Below are positions 43,478-54,037 of a stretch of DNA of 64,000 nucleotides, one piece after another. Numbering within the stretch: position 1 is the first letter of the stretch; every line of letters begins with the position of its first letter. Below the pieces are notes generated by a model. That model was given only the letters and a program-made list of their open reading frames with translations. It searched no databases and was not told where the DNA came from. Made by a program: the position numbers and the translations under genes. The stretch covers positions 1,426,001 to 1,490,000 of the forward strand of contig NZ_JANADO010000001.1 of NCBI RefSeq assembly GCF_024199845.1, in the 5' to 3' direction. Source of the stretch: Bradyrhizobium sp. CCGB12 (lineage in GTDB: Bacteria > Pseudomonadota > Alphaproteobacteria > Rhizobiales > Xanthobacteraceae).

Positions 43478-44007
43478 GCAGTCTGGATGGCTTCGTCGCA
43501 AGAGCTCCTCGCAATGACGGGAAGGGGCCCGGAGGCCCTATGGAGAGAGAGATCGCAGGTTGCGGCGGCGATTTGCGCGAGCTGTCGCGGCATCCTCCGT
43601 CATTGCGAGCGTAGCGAAGCAATCCAGAATCTTTCCGCTGAAGCAGCCTGGATTGCTTCGTCGCAAGTGCTCCTCGCAATGACGGGGAGGGGGCTGGAGG
43701 CCCTATGGAGAGATCGCAGGTTGCGGCGGGAATTTGCGTGAGGTGTAACCGCATTCTCCGTCATTGCGAGCGCAGCGAAGCAATCCAGAATCTTTCCGCG
43801 GAAGCAGTCTGGATTGCTTCGTCGCAAGGGCTCCTCGCAATGACGGGGAGGGAGTTGCTTGGTCCCATGCCGGCGCCTTGTGCGCTGCTGGTGTACGGAG
43901 AGGTCGTCACGTCACCCTCCGTCATTGCGAGCGCAGCGAAGCAATCCAGAATCTTTCCGCGGCGGTAGTCTGGATTGCTTCGTCGCAAGGGCTCCTCGCA
44001 ATGACGG
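43478..44007. repeat. Cluster of palindromic dispersed repeats (one partial and three full copies)
   Basis: Full copies lie at 43598-43684, 43759-43846 and 43920-44007, with a partial right half at 43478-43520. Arms are CGTCATTGCGAGCG / CTCCTCGCAATGACGG and GAAGCAATCCAGAATCTTTC / CTGGATTGCTTCGTCGC. The spacers between the first copies also repeat (GGAGGCCCTATGGAGAGA, then ATCGCAGGTTGCGGCGG), so a unit of about 162 bp has been tandemly duplicated. The whole 645-bp space between the TPR gene and fliP is filled by this cluster and holds no gene. Confidence 0.85.
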
Positions 44008-44069
44008 GGAGGGGCCGGAGGCCATCGTTGAAAGCGGAGGGATGCGTCGCTGACGTTGCCCTATGCTCA

Positions 44070-44828
44070 TCACCCCCCGTAACTCTGCACCAAACTCCCT
44101 GCCACCAGCGACCAGCCGTCGACCAGCACGAAGAAGATCAGCTTGAACGGCAGCGAGATCGTTGCCGGGGGCAGCATCATCATGCCCATCGACATCAGCA
44201 CCGAGGCGACGACGAGGTCGATGATCAGGAAGGGGAGAAACAACAGAAAGCCGATCTCGAAGGCGCGCTTCAGCTCGGAGATCATGAAGGCGGGGACGAG
44301 GATGCGCAAGGCGAGCTCGTCGGGCGTGGCCGGCGGCGGCTCGCCGGAGAGATCCAGGAACAGCTTGAGATCCTTCTCGCGCACGTTCTTCTGCATGAAG
44401 CCGCGCAAGGGCACGGAGGCGCGCTGGAGTGCGTCCTCGACGCCGATCTGGTTGGCGACGAGGGGGCGGATGCCCTCGTCGTAGGATTTTTGCAGGACCG
44501 GCCCCATCACGAAGAAGGTGAGGAACATCGCGAGCGCAATGATCACCGAGTTCGGCGGAGCGGTCGCCGTGCCCATCGCGGTGCGCAGCAGCGACAGCAC
44601 GACCACGATGCGCGTGAACGACGTCATCATGATCAGGATCGACGGCGCGATCGACAGCACCGTGAGCAGGGCGATGAGCTGGATCGCGCGCTCGGTGACG
44701 CCGCCGCCACCCGCGCCCCCGCCGAGATTGATGCTGATGTCCTGCGCATGCGCGAGGCTCGCGAGCGAAGCCGCGCCGATCAGGACAGAAAGGAAAAGAA
44801 CTCTACGCGGGAGGGCCGGCAACCTCAC
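44070..44828 (-). CDS. fliP: Flagellar type III export gate protein FliP
   Basis: 252 residues. A cleavable signal peptide (VLFLSVLIGAASLASLAHAQ) is followed by the FliP core: LTVLSIAPSILIMMTSFTRI, VVLSLLRTAMG, PPNSVIIALAMFLTFFVMGP and a final LPFKLIFFVLVDGWSLVAGS. FliP5-FliQ4-FliR1 forms the export gate. Its ATG overlaps the fliO stop (ATGA). Confidence 0.96.
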   Translation of the reverse strand: MRLPALPRRVLFLSVLIGAASLASLAHAQDISINLGGGAGGGGVTERAIQLIALLTVLSIAPSILIMMTSFTRIVVVLSLLRTAMGTATAPPNSVIIALAMFLTFFVMGPVLQKSYDEGIRPLVANQIGVEDALQRASVPLRGFMQKNVREKDLKLFLDLSGEPPPATPDELALRILVPAFMISELKRAFEIGFLLFLPFLIIDLVVASVLMSMGMMMLPPATISLPFKLIFFVLVDGWSLVAGSLVQSYGG

Positions 44829-45796
44829 GAAGACGGCTTCGGACGGCCGAGCAGGGAGGCCATCTCGTCTTCGAGATTTTCAAAGCTGGTCTTTTCAGCA
44901 GCCGGCTTTGCGGGCGGGGTGGGTGGTGCCGGCGGCTCGCTGCGTGCCGCGCGCGGGGGCGCGGCCGGCGGCTCCGGCGCAACCGGAGGCGCGACCGTTT
45001 CGCCAGCCGGGCGTCGCAGCGCGGCTTCGAGCCGCTGGGCCATTTCGGCGAGATTTTGCTCGGCGCTGGAGGGTACCGCAGGAGCGGGGGCCAGCGGCGG
45101 AACGGGCGGGGCCTGCGGCACGGGCGGAGGAGGCGGCGCGGCCGCGCGCTCGGCGCGCACCGGCGGCATCTTCGGCGGCTCGCTCTGGCGCGGCGGACGC
45201 GGCGCCAGTGGCGGTTCGCCGCGGGCGATGCGCGGCGGCAGCGGCTCGGGGCGTGGTTCGCGGTCGGGCCGCGGCGCGATCGGCTCGGGCGTAAAGCCGG
45301 CCAAGGGATCGCTGCGGCGTTCGGCCAGCGCGGGAGCGGGCCGGCGCACCTCGTCGGCGAAGGACGGGCGCGCAGGCCGCGGCGGCGGCTCGGGCATTTG
45401 CGGCTCGGGGTGATCGAGCAGCTCCGGTCGCGGCGCTTCGTCGGCCCAGCCGCCGGCATCGGGCATGGGGGCGAGGCGCGGCGGTTCGGCGGCGTTGGGA
45501 CGCTGCGGGAGCTGGTCACGGCCGGACGCGGCGCGAACGATATTGGGCTCGACCACGATGTCGGTGGGGCCGCCGATCATCAGGAGATGCTCGACATTGT
45601 CACGCCGAACCAGCACCAGGCGGCGCCGGCCGTCGACGGCGGCGGCATCGATCACGGCGAGCCGGGGCATCCTGCCGCGCTGGGTGTTGGCGCCCAGCCG
45701 GCTGCTGGCGAATCGGCGAACCAGCCATGCAGCGACGCCGATCAACGCCAGAACGACGATGAACGCGACGATGAAGGTGATAGGGCTGCCTTGCAT
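44825..45796 (-). CDS. fliO: FliO-like flagellar export accessory protein with long proline-rich tail
   Basis: 323 residues from the ATG at 45796. A single membrane segment (FIVAFIVVLALIGVAAWLVR) is followed by the FliO-type beta domain (RMPRLAVIDAAAVDGRRRLV, then LVRRDNVEHLLMIGGPTDIV). Residues about 110-310 are Pro/Ala/Arg-rich low complexity, making it much longer than a typical FliO of about 100-150 residues. FliO helps assemble the FliP ring. Coupling to fliP by an ATGA overlap supports the assignment. Confidence 0.85.
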   Translation of the reverse strand: MQGSPITFIVAFIVVLALIGVAAWLVRRFASSRLGANTQRGRMPRLAVIDAAAVDGRRRLVLVRRDNVEHLLMIGGPTDIVVEPNIVRAASGRDQLPQRPNAAEPPRLAPMPDAGGWADEAPRPELLDHPEPQMPEPPPRPARPSFADEVRRPAPALAERRSDPLAGFTPEPIAPRPDREPRPEPLPPRIARGEPPLAPRPPRQSEPPKMPPVRAERAAAPPPPPVPQAPPVPPLAPAPAVPSSAEQNLAEMAQRLEAALRRPAGETVAPPVAPEPPAAPPRAARSEPPAPPTPPAKPAAEKTSFENLEDEMASLLGRPKPSS

Positions 45797-45816
45797 ACTT
45801 GTCCCCGACAAATGGC

Positions 45817-45830
45817 GCTTTTCTCGTGCC
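45817..45830 (-). promoter_or_regulatory. Sigma-54-like promoter candidate for fliO
   Basis: On the minus strand it reads GGCAC, GAGAA, AAGC, with correct GG-N10-GC spacing but a weak -12 element. It lies about 20 bp before the fliO ATG and about 70 bp downstream of the palindrome at 45894. Confidence 0.35.
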
Positions 45831-45893
45831 CATGGTTAGACGCGCCAACCACCGGCGGACGATGCCCCAAAACTGCGATCTCTTAACGTCCCA

Positions 45894-45908
45894 CGGCAAG
45901 TTTTGCCG
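45894..45908. promoter_or_regulatory. Palindrome CGGCAAGTTTTGCCG (FlbD/ftr-like)
   Basis: Fifteen bases with perfect CGGCAA/TTGCCG-type arms, in the divergent fliO/flgB spacer (45797-46151). That spacer holds no gene. Confidence 0.5.
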
Positions 45909-46066
45909 TCCCCAACTCTTAATAACCCATGAATCGCTCGATCCAAAATGACTTCTTGCCCTGTGCAAGCGCCGCCAAACGGTTGGGTTAATGCGGCTTT
46001 TGGATGCGTAGAATCACGGGGGGCACGCAATTCGGGTCCCGTCCGGGAACATGTGCCTGTGACATC

Positions 46067-46082
46067 TTAACCACCCGTTAAC
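46067..46082 (+). promoter_or_regulatory. CtrA-type box upstream of flgB
   Basis: TTAA, CCACCCG, TTAAC: exact TTAA-N7-TTAAC, about 70 bp before the flgB ATG. In Caulobacter early basal-body operons are direct CtrA targets. Confidence 0.65.
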
Positions 46083-46090
46083 CATACACG

Positions 46091-46105
46091 CGGCAAATTC
46101 TGCCT
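46091..46105. promoter_or_regulatory. Palindrome-like CGGCAAATTCTGCCT next to the flgB CtrA box
   Basis: Related to the elements at 25030, 34078 and 45894. It begins 8 bp after the CtrA-type box, probably over the flgB promoter core, where a FlbD-like protein would repress. This role is inferred from Caulobacter. Confidence 0.45.
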
Positions 46106-46151
46106 AGCTTCGGACCCTCAAGGTCCGCAAGAGGCGGAAGGAGCCGCAACG

Positions 46152-46556
46152 ATGTCCATCAACGACCTCCCGGTGCTGTCGGCGCTTCGGACCAAGATGC
46201 AGTGGCACCAGGAACGCCAGCGCGTCCTGTCCGAGAACGTCTCCAACTCCGATACCCCCAAATTCCGGCCGCGCGACCTGGTCGAGCCGAAGCTCGACGA
46301 ATCAGGTGCGGTCACGGGCTCGATGGGTCCCCTGGCACTCACCCGCACCAGCGGTTCCCACATGACGCCATCCGGCGCGGCCTCCGCATTCGACCAGAAC
46401 AAGAATGCGGGCTTTGAGACCCGCCCTGCGGGAAACGCAGTCAATCTCGAAGAGGAGATGATGAAGGCCGCCAGCAACCAGATGGACTACGCGGCGGCGA
46501 CCTCGCTCTATTCGAAGAGCCTGCATCTGCTCAAGACCGCGATCGGCAAGGGCTAG
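46152..46556 (+). CDS. flgB: Flagellar proximal rod protein FlgB
   Basis: 134 residues. SALRTKMQWHQERQRVLSEN with NVSNSDTPKFRPRDL is the FlgB N-terminal signature. The C-terminus has MMKAASNQMDYAAATSLYSK. A strong ribosome site, GGAAGGAG, precedes the ATG. It is the first gene of flgB-flgC-fliE-fliQ-fliR-flhB. Confidence 0.95.
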   Translation: MSINDLPVLSALRTKMQWHQERQRVLSENVSNSDTPKFRPRDLVEPKLDESGAVTGSMGPLALTRTSGSHMTPSGAASAFDQNKNAGFETRPAGNAVNLEEEMMKAASNQMDYAAATSLYSKSLHLLKTAIGKG

Positions 46557-46595
46557 AGCATGATCCGGGAACAGAAGAACTAGAGGAGGCGAATC

Positions 46596-47021
46596 ATGGC
46601 CAATGACAGCAGCGACTTTGCCCGCTCGATGGCGATCGCGACCTCCGGCCTGCGCGCGCAGGCCGGCCGCATGCGGGTGATCTCGGAGAACATCGCGAAC
46701 GCGGATTCGACCTCGCAAACTGCCGGCGGCGATCCCTACCGGCGCAAGGTGCCGACCTTTTCGTCCGCCCTCGACCGCACGCTCGACGCGCAGGTCGTCA
46801 CTCTCGGCAGGATCAAGCCCGACCAGTCCAATTTCCGCGTCAGATACGAGCCGAACAATCCGTCCGCGGATGCGAGCGGCAACGTCAAATATCCCAACGT
46901 GAACTCGGTGGTCGAGATGACCGACATGCGGGACGCGCAGCGGTCTTACGAGGCCAACCTCAACATCATCAGTGCGACGCGCCGGATGATCCAGCGCACG
47001 CTCGACATCCTCAAGAGCTGA
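46596..47021 (+). CDS. flgC: Flagellar proximal rod protein FlgC
   Basis: 141 residues. SMAIATSGLRAQAGRMRVIS with NIANADSTSQTAGGDPYRRK is the FlgC signature, and the C-terminus NSVVEMTDMRDAQRSYEANL is conserved. AGAGGAGG lies just upstream. The 39-bp gap to flgB contains GAGCATGATCCGGGA (46556-46570), a fragment resembling a dispersed rhizobial repeat. Confidence 0.96.
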   Translation: MANDSSDFARSMAIATSGLRAQAGRMRVISENIANADSTSQTAGGDPYRRKVPTFSSALDRTLDAQVVTLGRIKPDQSNFRVRYEPNNPSADASGNVKYPNVNSVVEMTDMRDAQRSYEANLNIISATRRMIQRTLDILKS

Positions 47022-47037
47022 ACAGGACATTTGAGCC

Positions 47038-47346
47038 ATGGCATCACCGACAATCGCCGCCAATGCTTACGCCAATCTCGCCCGCGTGCTGGAGAACAGC
47101 GGCGCCGGCAAGGGCAGCGAGCCCAGCGGGCAATCCTTCGCTTCGCTGCTCAAAGACGCGGTCGGCAGCGTTATGGAGTCCGGCCGCAAGTCCGACGCGC
47201 AGACGGTGGCGATGGCCGCCGGCAAGGCCAACGTGATGGACGTGGTGACGGCGGTCGCCGACACCGACGTTGCGGTGTCCACGCTGGTCTCGGTCCGCGA
47301 CCGCGTGATCGCAGCCTATGAAGACATCATGAAGATGCCGATCTGA
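47038..47346 (+). CDS. fliE: Flagellar hook-basal body complex protein FliE
   Basis: 102 residues. FASLLKDAVGSVMESGRKSD, NVMDVVTAVADTDVAVSTLV and VRDRVIAAYEDIMKMPI match FliE, which links the MS ring to the rod. It lies 16 bp after flgC. Confidence 0.94.
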   Translation: MASPTIAANAYANLARVLENSGAGKGSEPSGQSFASLLKDAVGSVMESGRKSDAQTVAMAAGKANVMDVVTAVADTDVAVSTLVSVRDRVIAAYEDIMKMPI

Positions 47347-47361
47347 TCTTTCGGCCTCCGC

Positions 47362-47441
47362 CGTCATTGCGAGCGAAGCGAAGCAATCCAGAGTCTTTCC
47401 GCGGCGGCAGCCTGGATTGCTTCGCTTCGCTCGCAATGACG
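47362..47441. repeat. Palindromic dispersed repeat inside the flgB-flhB operon
   Basis: CGTCATTGCGAGCGAAGC pairs with GCTTCGCTCGCAATGACG, with inner arms GAAGCAATCCAG / CTGGATTGCTTC. It sits between fliE and fliQ and would be transcribed, giving a large mRNA hairpin inside the operon. Confidence 0.8.
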
Positions 47442-47508
47442 AGGGGACAGGTCTTCGCATCGCTTTGAAGGCGGTGAGGAGGCAAGAAATCAATAGAGGA
47501 ATCCTGCA

Positions 47509-47772
47509 ATGACCGGACCCGAAACCCTCGACGTCGCGCGCGATGCGATCTGGACCATCGTGATCGTGTCGTCGCCGCTGATGGTGGTCGGTCTCGTGGT
47601 TGGCGTCATCGTGTCGCTGTTCCAGGCGCTGACGCAGATCCAGGAGCAGACGCTGATCTACGTGCCGAAGATCCTAGCCATCTTTGCGACGATGCTATTG
47701 GCGCTGCCGTTCATGGCCGACTCGCTCCACGCCTACATGCTGCGGATCTCGTCGCGAATCATCGGCGGCTGA
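47509..47772 (+). CDS. fliQ: Flagellar type III export gate protein FliQ
   Basis: 87 residues with two membrane segments (TIVIVSSPLMVVGLVVGVIV and PKILAIFATMLLALPFMADS) and the intervening SLFQALTQIQEQTLIYVPK loop typical of FliQ. The ribosome site is AGAGGAA. Confidence 0.95.
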   Translation: MTGPETLDVARDAIWTIVIVSSPLMVVGLVVGVIVSLFQALTQIQEQTLIYVPKILAIFATMLLALPFMADSLHAYMLRISSRIIGG

Positions 47773-47782
47773 GGCAAGATGC

Positions 47783-47949
47783 GTCGTGCGGTGGATTTGA
47801 CATTCGCCACGGTATTCCCGCGAACTGCGATCGCGAATGTCAAATCCAACAGCCGCACGACTGCTGATTTTTGCGAATGCCCCTTTGGCTCCAACATTCG
47901 CAGAAGTGCCTGCCGCGATGCTGTGCGAATGTTGGAGCCGGGGCATTCG
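47783..47949. repeat. Double palindrome between fliQ and fliR
   Basis: Hairpin 1: GTCGTGCGG plus TGGATTTGACATTCGC (47783-47807) pairs with GCGAATGTCAAATCCA and CCGCACGAC (47833-47861). Hairpin 2: CGAATGCCCC and GGCTCCAACATTCGCA (47874-47902) pair with TGCGAATGTTGGAGCC and GGGGCATTCG (47924-47949). The second ends 3 bp before the fliR ATG and contains its only GGAG. This looks like an inserted palindromic repeat element. Confidence 0.75.
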
Positions 47950-47952
47950 ACT

Positions 47953-48723
47953 ATGCGCATCGACGTCTCGCTGCTGCCGGCGCTGGCCGCTTCCTTCATG
48001 CTCGCCTTCGCCCGGGTCGGCGCGATGGTGATGCTGCTCCCAGGGCTGGGCGAGACCAACATCCCGACGCGGATCAAACTGTCGATCGCGCTGCTGCTCA
48101 CGCTGATCATCCTGCCGCTGCATCGCAATGCCTATCACGTCGACATGGGCTCGCTCGCGCCGCTCCTGGTCCTGATGCTGCATGAGATCGCGATCGGCAT
48201 CGTGCTTGGCGCGACCGCCCGTGTGACGCTCTCGGCCCTGCAAGTCGCCGGCTCGGTGATCGCCCAGCAGATGGGGCTTGGCTTCGTCACCTCGGTCGAT
48301 CCGACGCAGGGGCAGCAGGGCGTGCTGGTCGGCAACTTCCTGACCATACTGGGCGTGACGTTGTTGTTTGCCACCGACAGCCACCATCTGGTGATCGCGG
48401 CGCTGAACGACAGCTACACGATCTTCTCGCCGGGCGAGACCGTCTCGAGCGGCGACGTCGCCTCGCTGGCAACACGGGCCTTCGCCGCCGCGTTCCGCCT
48501 GGGCTTGCAGCTCTCCGGACCGTTCCTGGTGTTCGGCCTCGTCTTCAACATCGGGTTGGGCGTGCTGGCGCGGCTGATGCCGCAGATGCAGGTCTATTTC
48601 GTCGGCGTGCCGCTGTCGATCTTCGCGGGCTTTCTGGTGCTCGCCGTGGTGCTCAGCGCGATGATGGGCACCTATCTCGATTACTTCATCGGTGTCATGC
48701 ACCAGATGCTGCCGCTCAAATAA
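47953..48723 (+). CDS. fliR: Flagellar type III export gate protein FliR
   Basis: 256 residues from the ATG at 47953. LLPALAASFMLAFARVGAMV, PGLGETNIPTRIKLSIALLL, VGSVIAQQMG-like (AGSVIAQQMGLGFVTSVDPT) and a C-terminal GLVFNIGLGVLARLMPQMQV are FliR features. The frame is open further upstream, but that part is the palindromic repeat, so I rejected the longer start. The ribosome site (GGAG) lies within the stem of hairpin 2, suggesting poor or regulated initiation. flhB begins 11 bp after the stop. Confidence 0.93.
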   Translation: MRIDVSLLPALAASFMLAFARVGAMVMLLPGLGETNIPTRIKLSIALLLTLIILPLHRNAYHVDMGSLAPLLVLMLHEIAIGIVLGATARVTLSALQVAGSVIAQQMGLGFVTSVDPTQGQQGVLVGNFLTILGVTLLFATDSHHLVIAALNDSYTIFSPGETVSSGDVASLATRAFAAAFRLGLQLSGPFLVFGLVFNIGLGVLARLMPQMQVYFVGVPLSIFAGFLVLAVVLSAMMGTYLDYFIGVMHQMLPLK

Positions 48724-48734
48724 CGGGAGCGACT

Positions 48735-49814
48735 ATGGCGGAAGACAACGATCCCGAAAGTCAAACAGAAGACCCGACGCAAAAGCGGCTCGACGATGCG
48801 CTCGAGCGCGGCGACGTCGCCAAGAGCCAGGAAATCAACACCTGGTTCATGATGGCGGGCGGCACCCTCGTGGTGTCGACCTTCTCGGGATCGGTCGGCG
48901 GCGGGCTGCTGACGCCGCTGCGCAACCTGCTCGCCAATTCCTGGATGATCAAGACCGACGGCAAGGCTCTGCTCGCGTTGATGCAGCAGATCGAGTTCGC
49001 GGTGCTTGCGGCCATCGGCGTGCCCCTGTTTATGCTGATGCTGGCAGCCATCGCCGGTAACATGCTCCAGCACCGGCTGGTGTGGTCGGCCGAATCCCTC
49101 AAACCCAAGTTCAACAAGATCTCGCCCGGCGCCGGCTTCAAGCGCATCTTCGGCAAGCAGGCCGCGGCCAATTTTCTCAAGGGCATCGGCAAGCTGGTCC
49201 TGCTCGGCGCTGTCATGACCATGATCCTGTGGCCGGAGCGGCATCGCATGGAGGCGATGGTCAGGCTCGATCCGGCCGCCATGCTCGGCGCCACCACCAG
49301 CATGACCATCCATCTGCTCGGTGCGGTGGTCGCGGCGCTCGCGATCGTCGCCATCGCCGACTATTTCTTCCAGTACCGAAGCTGGTTCCAGCGGCAGAAG
49401 ATGTCGCTCCAGGAGATCAAGGAAGAGTTCAAGCAGTCCGAAGGCGACCCGCACATCAAGGGCAAGATCAGGCAGTTGCGGCAGCAGCGCGCCAAGAAGC
49501 GCATGATGGCGGCGGTTCCCAAGGCCTCCGTGATCATCACCAACCCGACCCACTATTCGGTGGCGCTGTCCTACGAGCGCGGCATGTCGGCGCCGATCTG
49601 CGTCGCCAAGGGCGTCGACAATCTCGCCTTCAAGATCCGGGAGATCGCGCGCGAGCACGACATTCCGATCGTCGAGAACGTGCCGCTGGCCCGCGCGCTC
49701 TACGCCACCGTCGACATCGACCAGGAAATCCCGACCGAGCACTACCATGCGGTCGCCGAGGTGATCGGCTACGTCATGCGGCTGAAGCGCGGATTCGGCG
49801 CCGGGCGGGGATAA
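48735..49814 (+). CDS. flhB: Flagellar export switch protein FlhB
   Basis: 359 residues. SQTEDPTQKRLDDALERGDV at the start, four membrane segments, then SLQEIKEEFKQSEGDPHIKG and the autocleavage site NPTH (about 269-272) followed by YSVALSY. Cleavage of the cytoplasmic domain at N|PTH switches export from hook to filament proteins. It is the last flagellar gene of the operon and is followed by cckA. Confidence 0.96.
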   Translation: MAEDNDPESQTEDPTQKRLDDALERGDVAKSQEINTWFMMAGGTLVVSTFSGSVGGGLLTPLRNLLANSWMIKTDGKALLALMQQIEFAVLAAIGVPLFMLMLAAIAGNMLQHRLVWSAESLKPKFNKISPGAGFKRIFGKQAAANFLKGIGKLVLLGAVMTMILWPERHRMEAMVRLDPAAMLGATTSMTIHLLGAVVAALAIVAIADYFFQYRSWFQRQKMSLQEIKEEFKQSEGDPHIKGKIRQLRQQRAKKRMMAAVPKASVIITNPTHYSVALSYERGMSAPICVAKGVDNLAFKIREIAREHDIPIVENVPLARALYATVDIDQEIPTEHYHAVAEVIGYVMRLKRGFGAGRG

Positions 49815-49967
49815 AATGCCCGAAAAGCACCGGAAATGGCCGTAATCTGGGAATCAGCGTACGTTTCGCGCTTGCTGCCCTTGCACCTTTGGGTCCGATT
49901 CAGGCAGGGAGGACCCCACGCGCCCCGTAGCGCGTTGATTCTCTGCCGACAGGCTGCGCAGCTTGAG

Positions 49968-52544
<2,577 letters not shown>

Positions 52545-52557
52545 ACTGCCCTAACGC

Positions 52558-52675
52558 CGTCAGTACGAGCGCAGCGACTTGTCCGCCGAAGCCTTGGCGA
52601 AGGCGGAAGCAATCCAGTCCGTCACCGCGGAGCGATTCTGGATTGCTTCGTCGCAAGAGCTCCTCGCAATGACGG
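52558..52675. repeat. Palindromic dispersed repeat, long variant
   Basis: It has the same ends as the other copies (GCAATCCAG / CTGGATTGC) plus an extra arm reading CTTGTCCGCCGAAGCC and TTGGCGAAGGCGGAAGC. The same extra arm appears inverted in the copy at 56831. The 369-bp gap between cckA and the Tim44-like gene contains this repeat and no other gene. Confidence 0.75.
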
Positions 52676-52913
52676 TGGTGAGAGGCTGCGCTTCCAAATG
52701 ATGAGGGAAAAAGCGGAAATCCCTCGCCAAAACCACCGGTTCCGGGCGACCCACGGTTCCCGGCCCGCCCGGCCAAACCCCCGCCAAATATGGGCTTTTG
52801 CCACATCCCCGCGACTGAGGGCCGCAGTCACAAGTTCCGAAACCGGCTTCACTTTTCGGGAAGTCTGCCCATCTTAAGCGCACGTCCCCATGCCGGGGAT
52901 TTGGGAAACGCAC

Positions 52914-53891
52914 ATGACTTTCTCGCAACGCTCCCGCAGTCTCTTCAAGATGGTTGCCGTCGTGCTGGCGCTTGCGCTGCCGACTGCGCTGACGATCTCG
53001 TCCGCGGACGCCCGCGCCGGCGGCGGCTTCTCGTCGGGTTCGCGCGGCTCGCGCACCTATTCGGCGCCGCCGTCGACCACGACTGCGCCGGGCTCGACCT
53101 CGCAATTCAACCGCACGTACACTCAGCCGGGCGCAGGCATGAATTCGGCTGCGACCGCGCCGGCGCGTGGCGGCCTGTTCGGCCGCGGCGGCGGCTTCCT
53201 GGGCGGCCTGGCGGCCGGCTTCCTCGGTGCAGGCCTGCTCGGCATGCTGTTCGGCGGCGGCCTGTTCGGCGGCCTCGGCGGCTTGTCCTCGATCCTCGGC
53301 CTGATCATCCAGATCGCGCTCGTGGTGCTCGTGGTGCGGCTGGCGATGTCCTGGTGGCAGCGCCGCCACACGCCGCAGGCGGCCTATGCCAATGCCAGCG
53401 CTGATGCGGGCGCCGGTCCGGGACCGCAGCCGAACCCGAACTATCGCAGCGGTCTTGGTGGCTTCGGCTTCGGCGCCAACAATGCGCCGCTCGAGATCAA
53501 GCCGGACGACTATGAGGCGTTCGAGCGCCTGCTCGGCGAAGTCCAGACCGCCTGGACGAACGAGGACGTGGCCAAGCTGCACACGCTCGCGACGCCGGAG
53601 ATGGTCTCCTATTTCGAGCAGGACCTCGCCCAGAACCGCGGGCGCAACGTCATCAACAAGGTGACCAACGTCAAGCTGTTGCAGGGCGACCTCGCGGAAG
53701 CCTGGCGCGAAGGCGAGACGGACTACGCCACGGTGGCGCTGCGCTTCGCGCTCACCGACAAGACGGTCGACCGCAACACCGGCGCAGTCGTTGCCGGCAG
53801 CGAGCAACCGGGCGAGGCGACCGAGATCTGGACGTTCGCCCGCCGGCCGGGCACCGGCTGGGAATTGTCGGCGATCCAGCAGACCAACTGA
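52914..53891 (+). CDS. Tim44-like domain membrane protein
   Basis: 325 residues from the ATG at 52914. A signal peptide (MVAVVLALALPTALTI, ending in ADARAG) is followed by a Ser/Thr-rich then Gly-rich hydrophobic part (FLGGLAAGFLGAGLLGMLFG) and a membrane helix (ILGLIIQIALVVLVVRLAMS). The C-terminal Tim44/TimA-like domain (DDYEAFERLLGEVQTAWTNE, then ATPEMVSYFEQDLAQNRGRN) is clear. Bacterial members are of uncertain function. Confidence 0.85.
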   Translation: MTFSQRSRSLFKMVAVVLALALPTALTISSADARAGGGFSSGSRGSRTYSAPPSTTTAPGSTSQFNRTYTQPGAGMNSAATAPARGGLFGRGGGFLGGLAAGFLGAGLLGMLFGGGLFGGLGGLSSILGLIIQIALVVLVVRLAMSWWQRRHTPQAAYANASADAGAGPGPQPNPNYRSGLGGFGFGANNAPLEIKPDDYEAFERLLGEVQTAWTNEDVAKLHTLATPEMVSYFEQDLAQNRGRNVINKVTNVKLLQGDLAEAWREGETDYATVALRFALTDKTVDRNTGAVVAGSEQPGEATEIWTFARRPGTGWELSAIQQTN

Positions 53892-53913
53892 TCGCTTGCG
53901 ATATGAGAAACCA

Positions 53914-53949
53914 AGGCGTCGTGCTCCCGCACGGCGCCTTTTTCTTTTG
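53914..53949 (+). terminator. Terminator after the Tim44-like gene
   Basis: AAGGCGTCGTG and CACGGCGCCTT pair with one wobble, followed by TTTCTTTT. Confidence 0.75.
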
Positions 53950-54037
53950 GGCGTCCCGCATCGCCGCATCGGAATAAGCGCTTGCGCGTCGGGTTGAAAT
54001 GAGGCGGTCAACGACAAGCACAACGGGAGGACAGCAT

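Noticed and set aside
43478..44007. CRISPR-like array of regularly spaced repeats
   Set aside because: Repeats are about 88-bp nested palindromes, spacers are about 75 bp and partly identical to each other, and no cas gene is present. It is a tandem cluster of dispersed repeats.
47779..47952. N-terminal extension of FliR from 47779
   Set aside because: It translates the inserted palindromes and gives no conserved FliR sequence; the family begins at the ATG at 47953.
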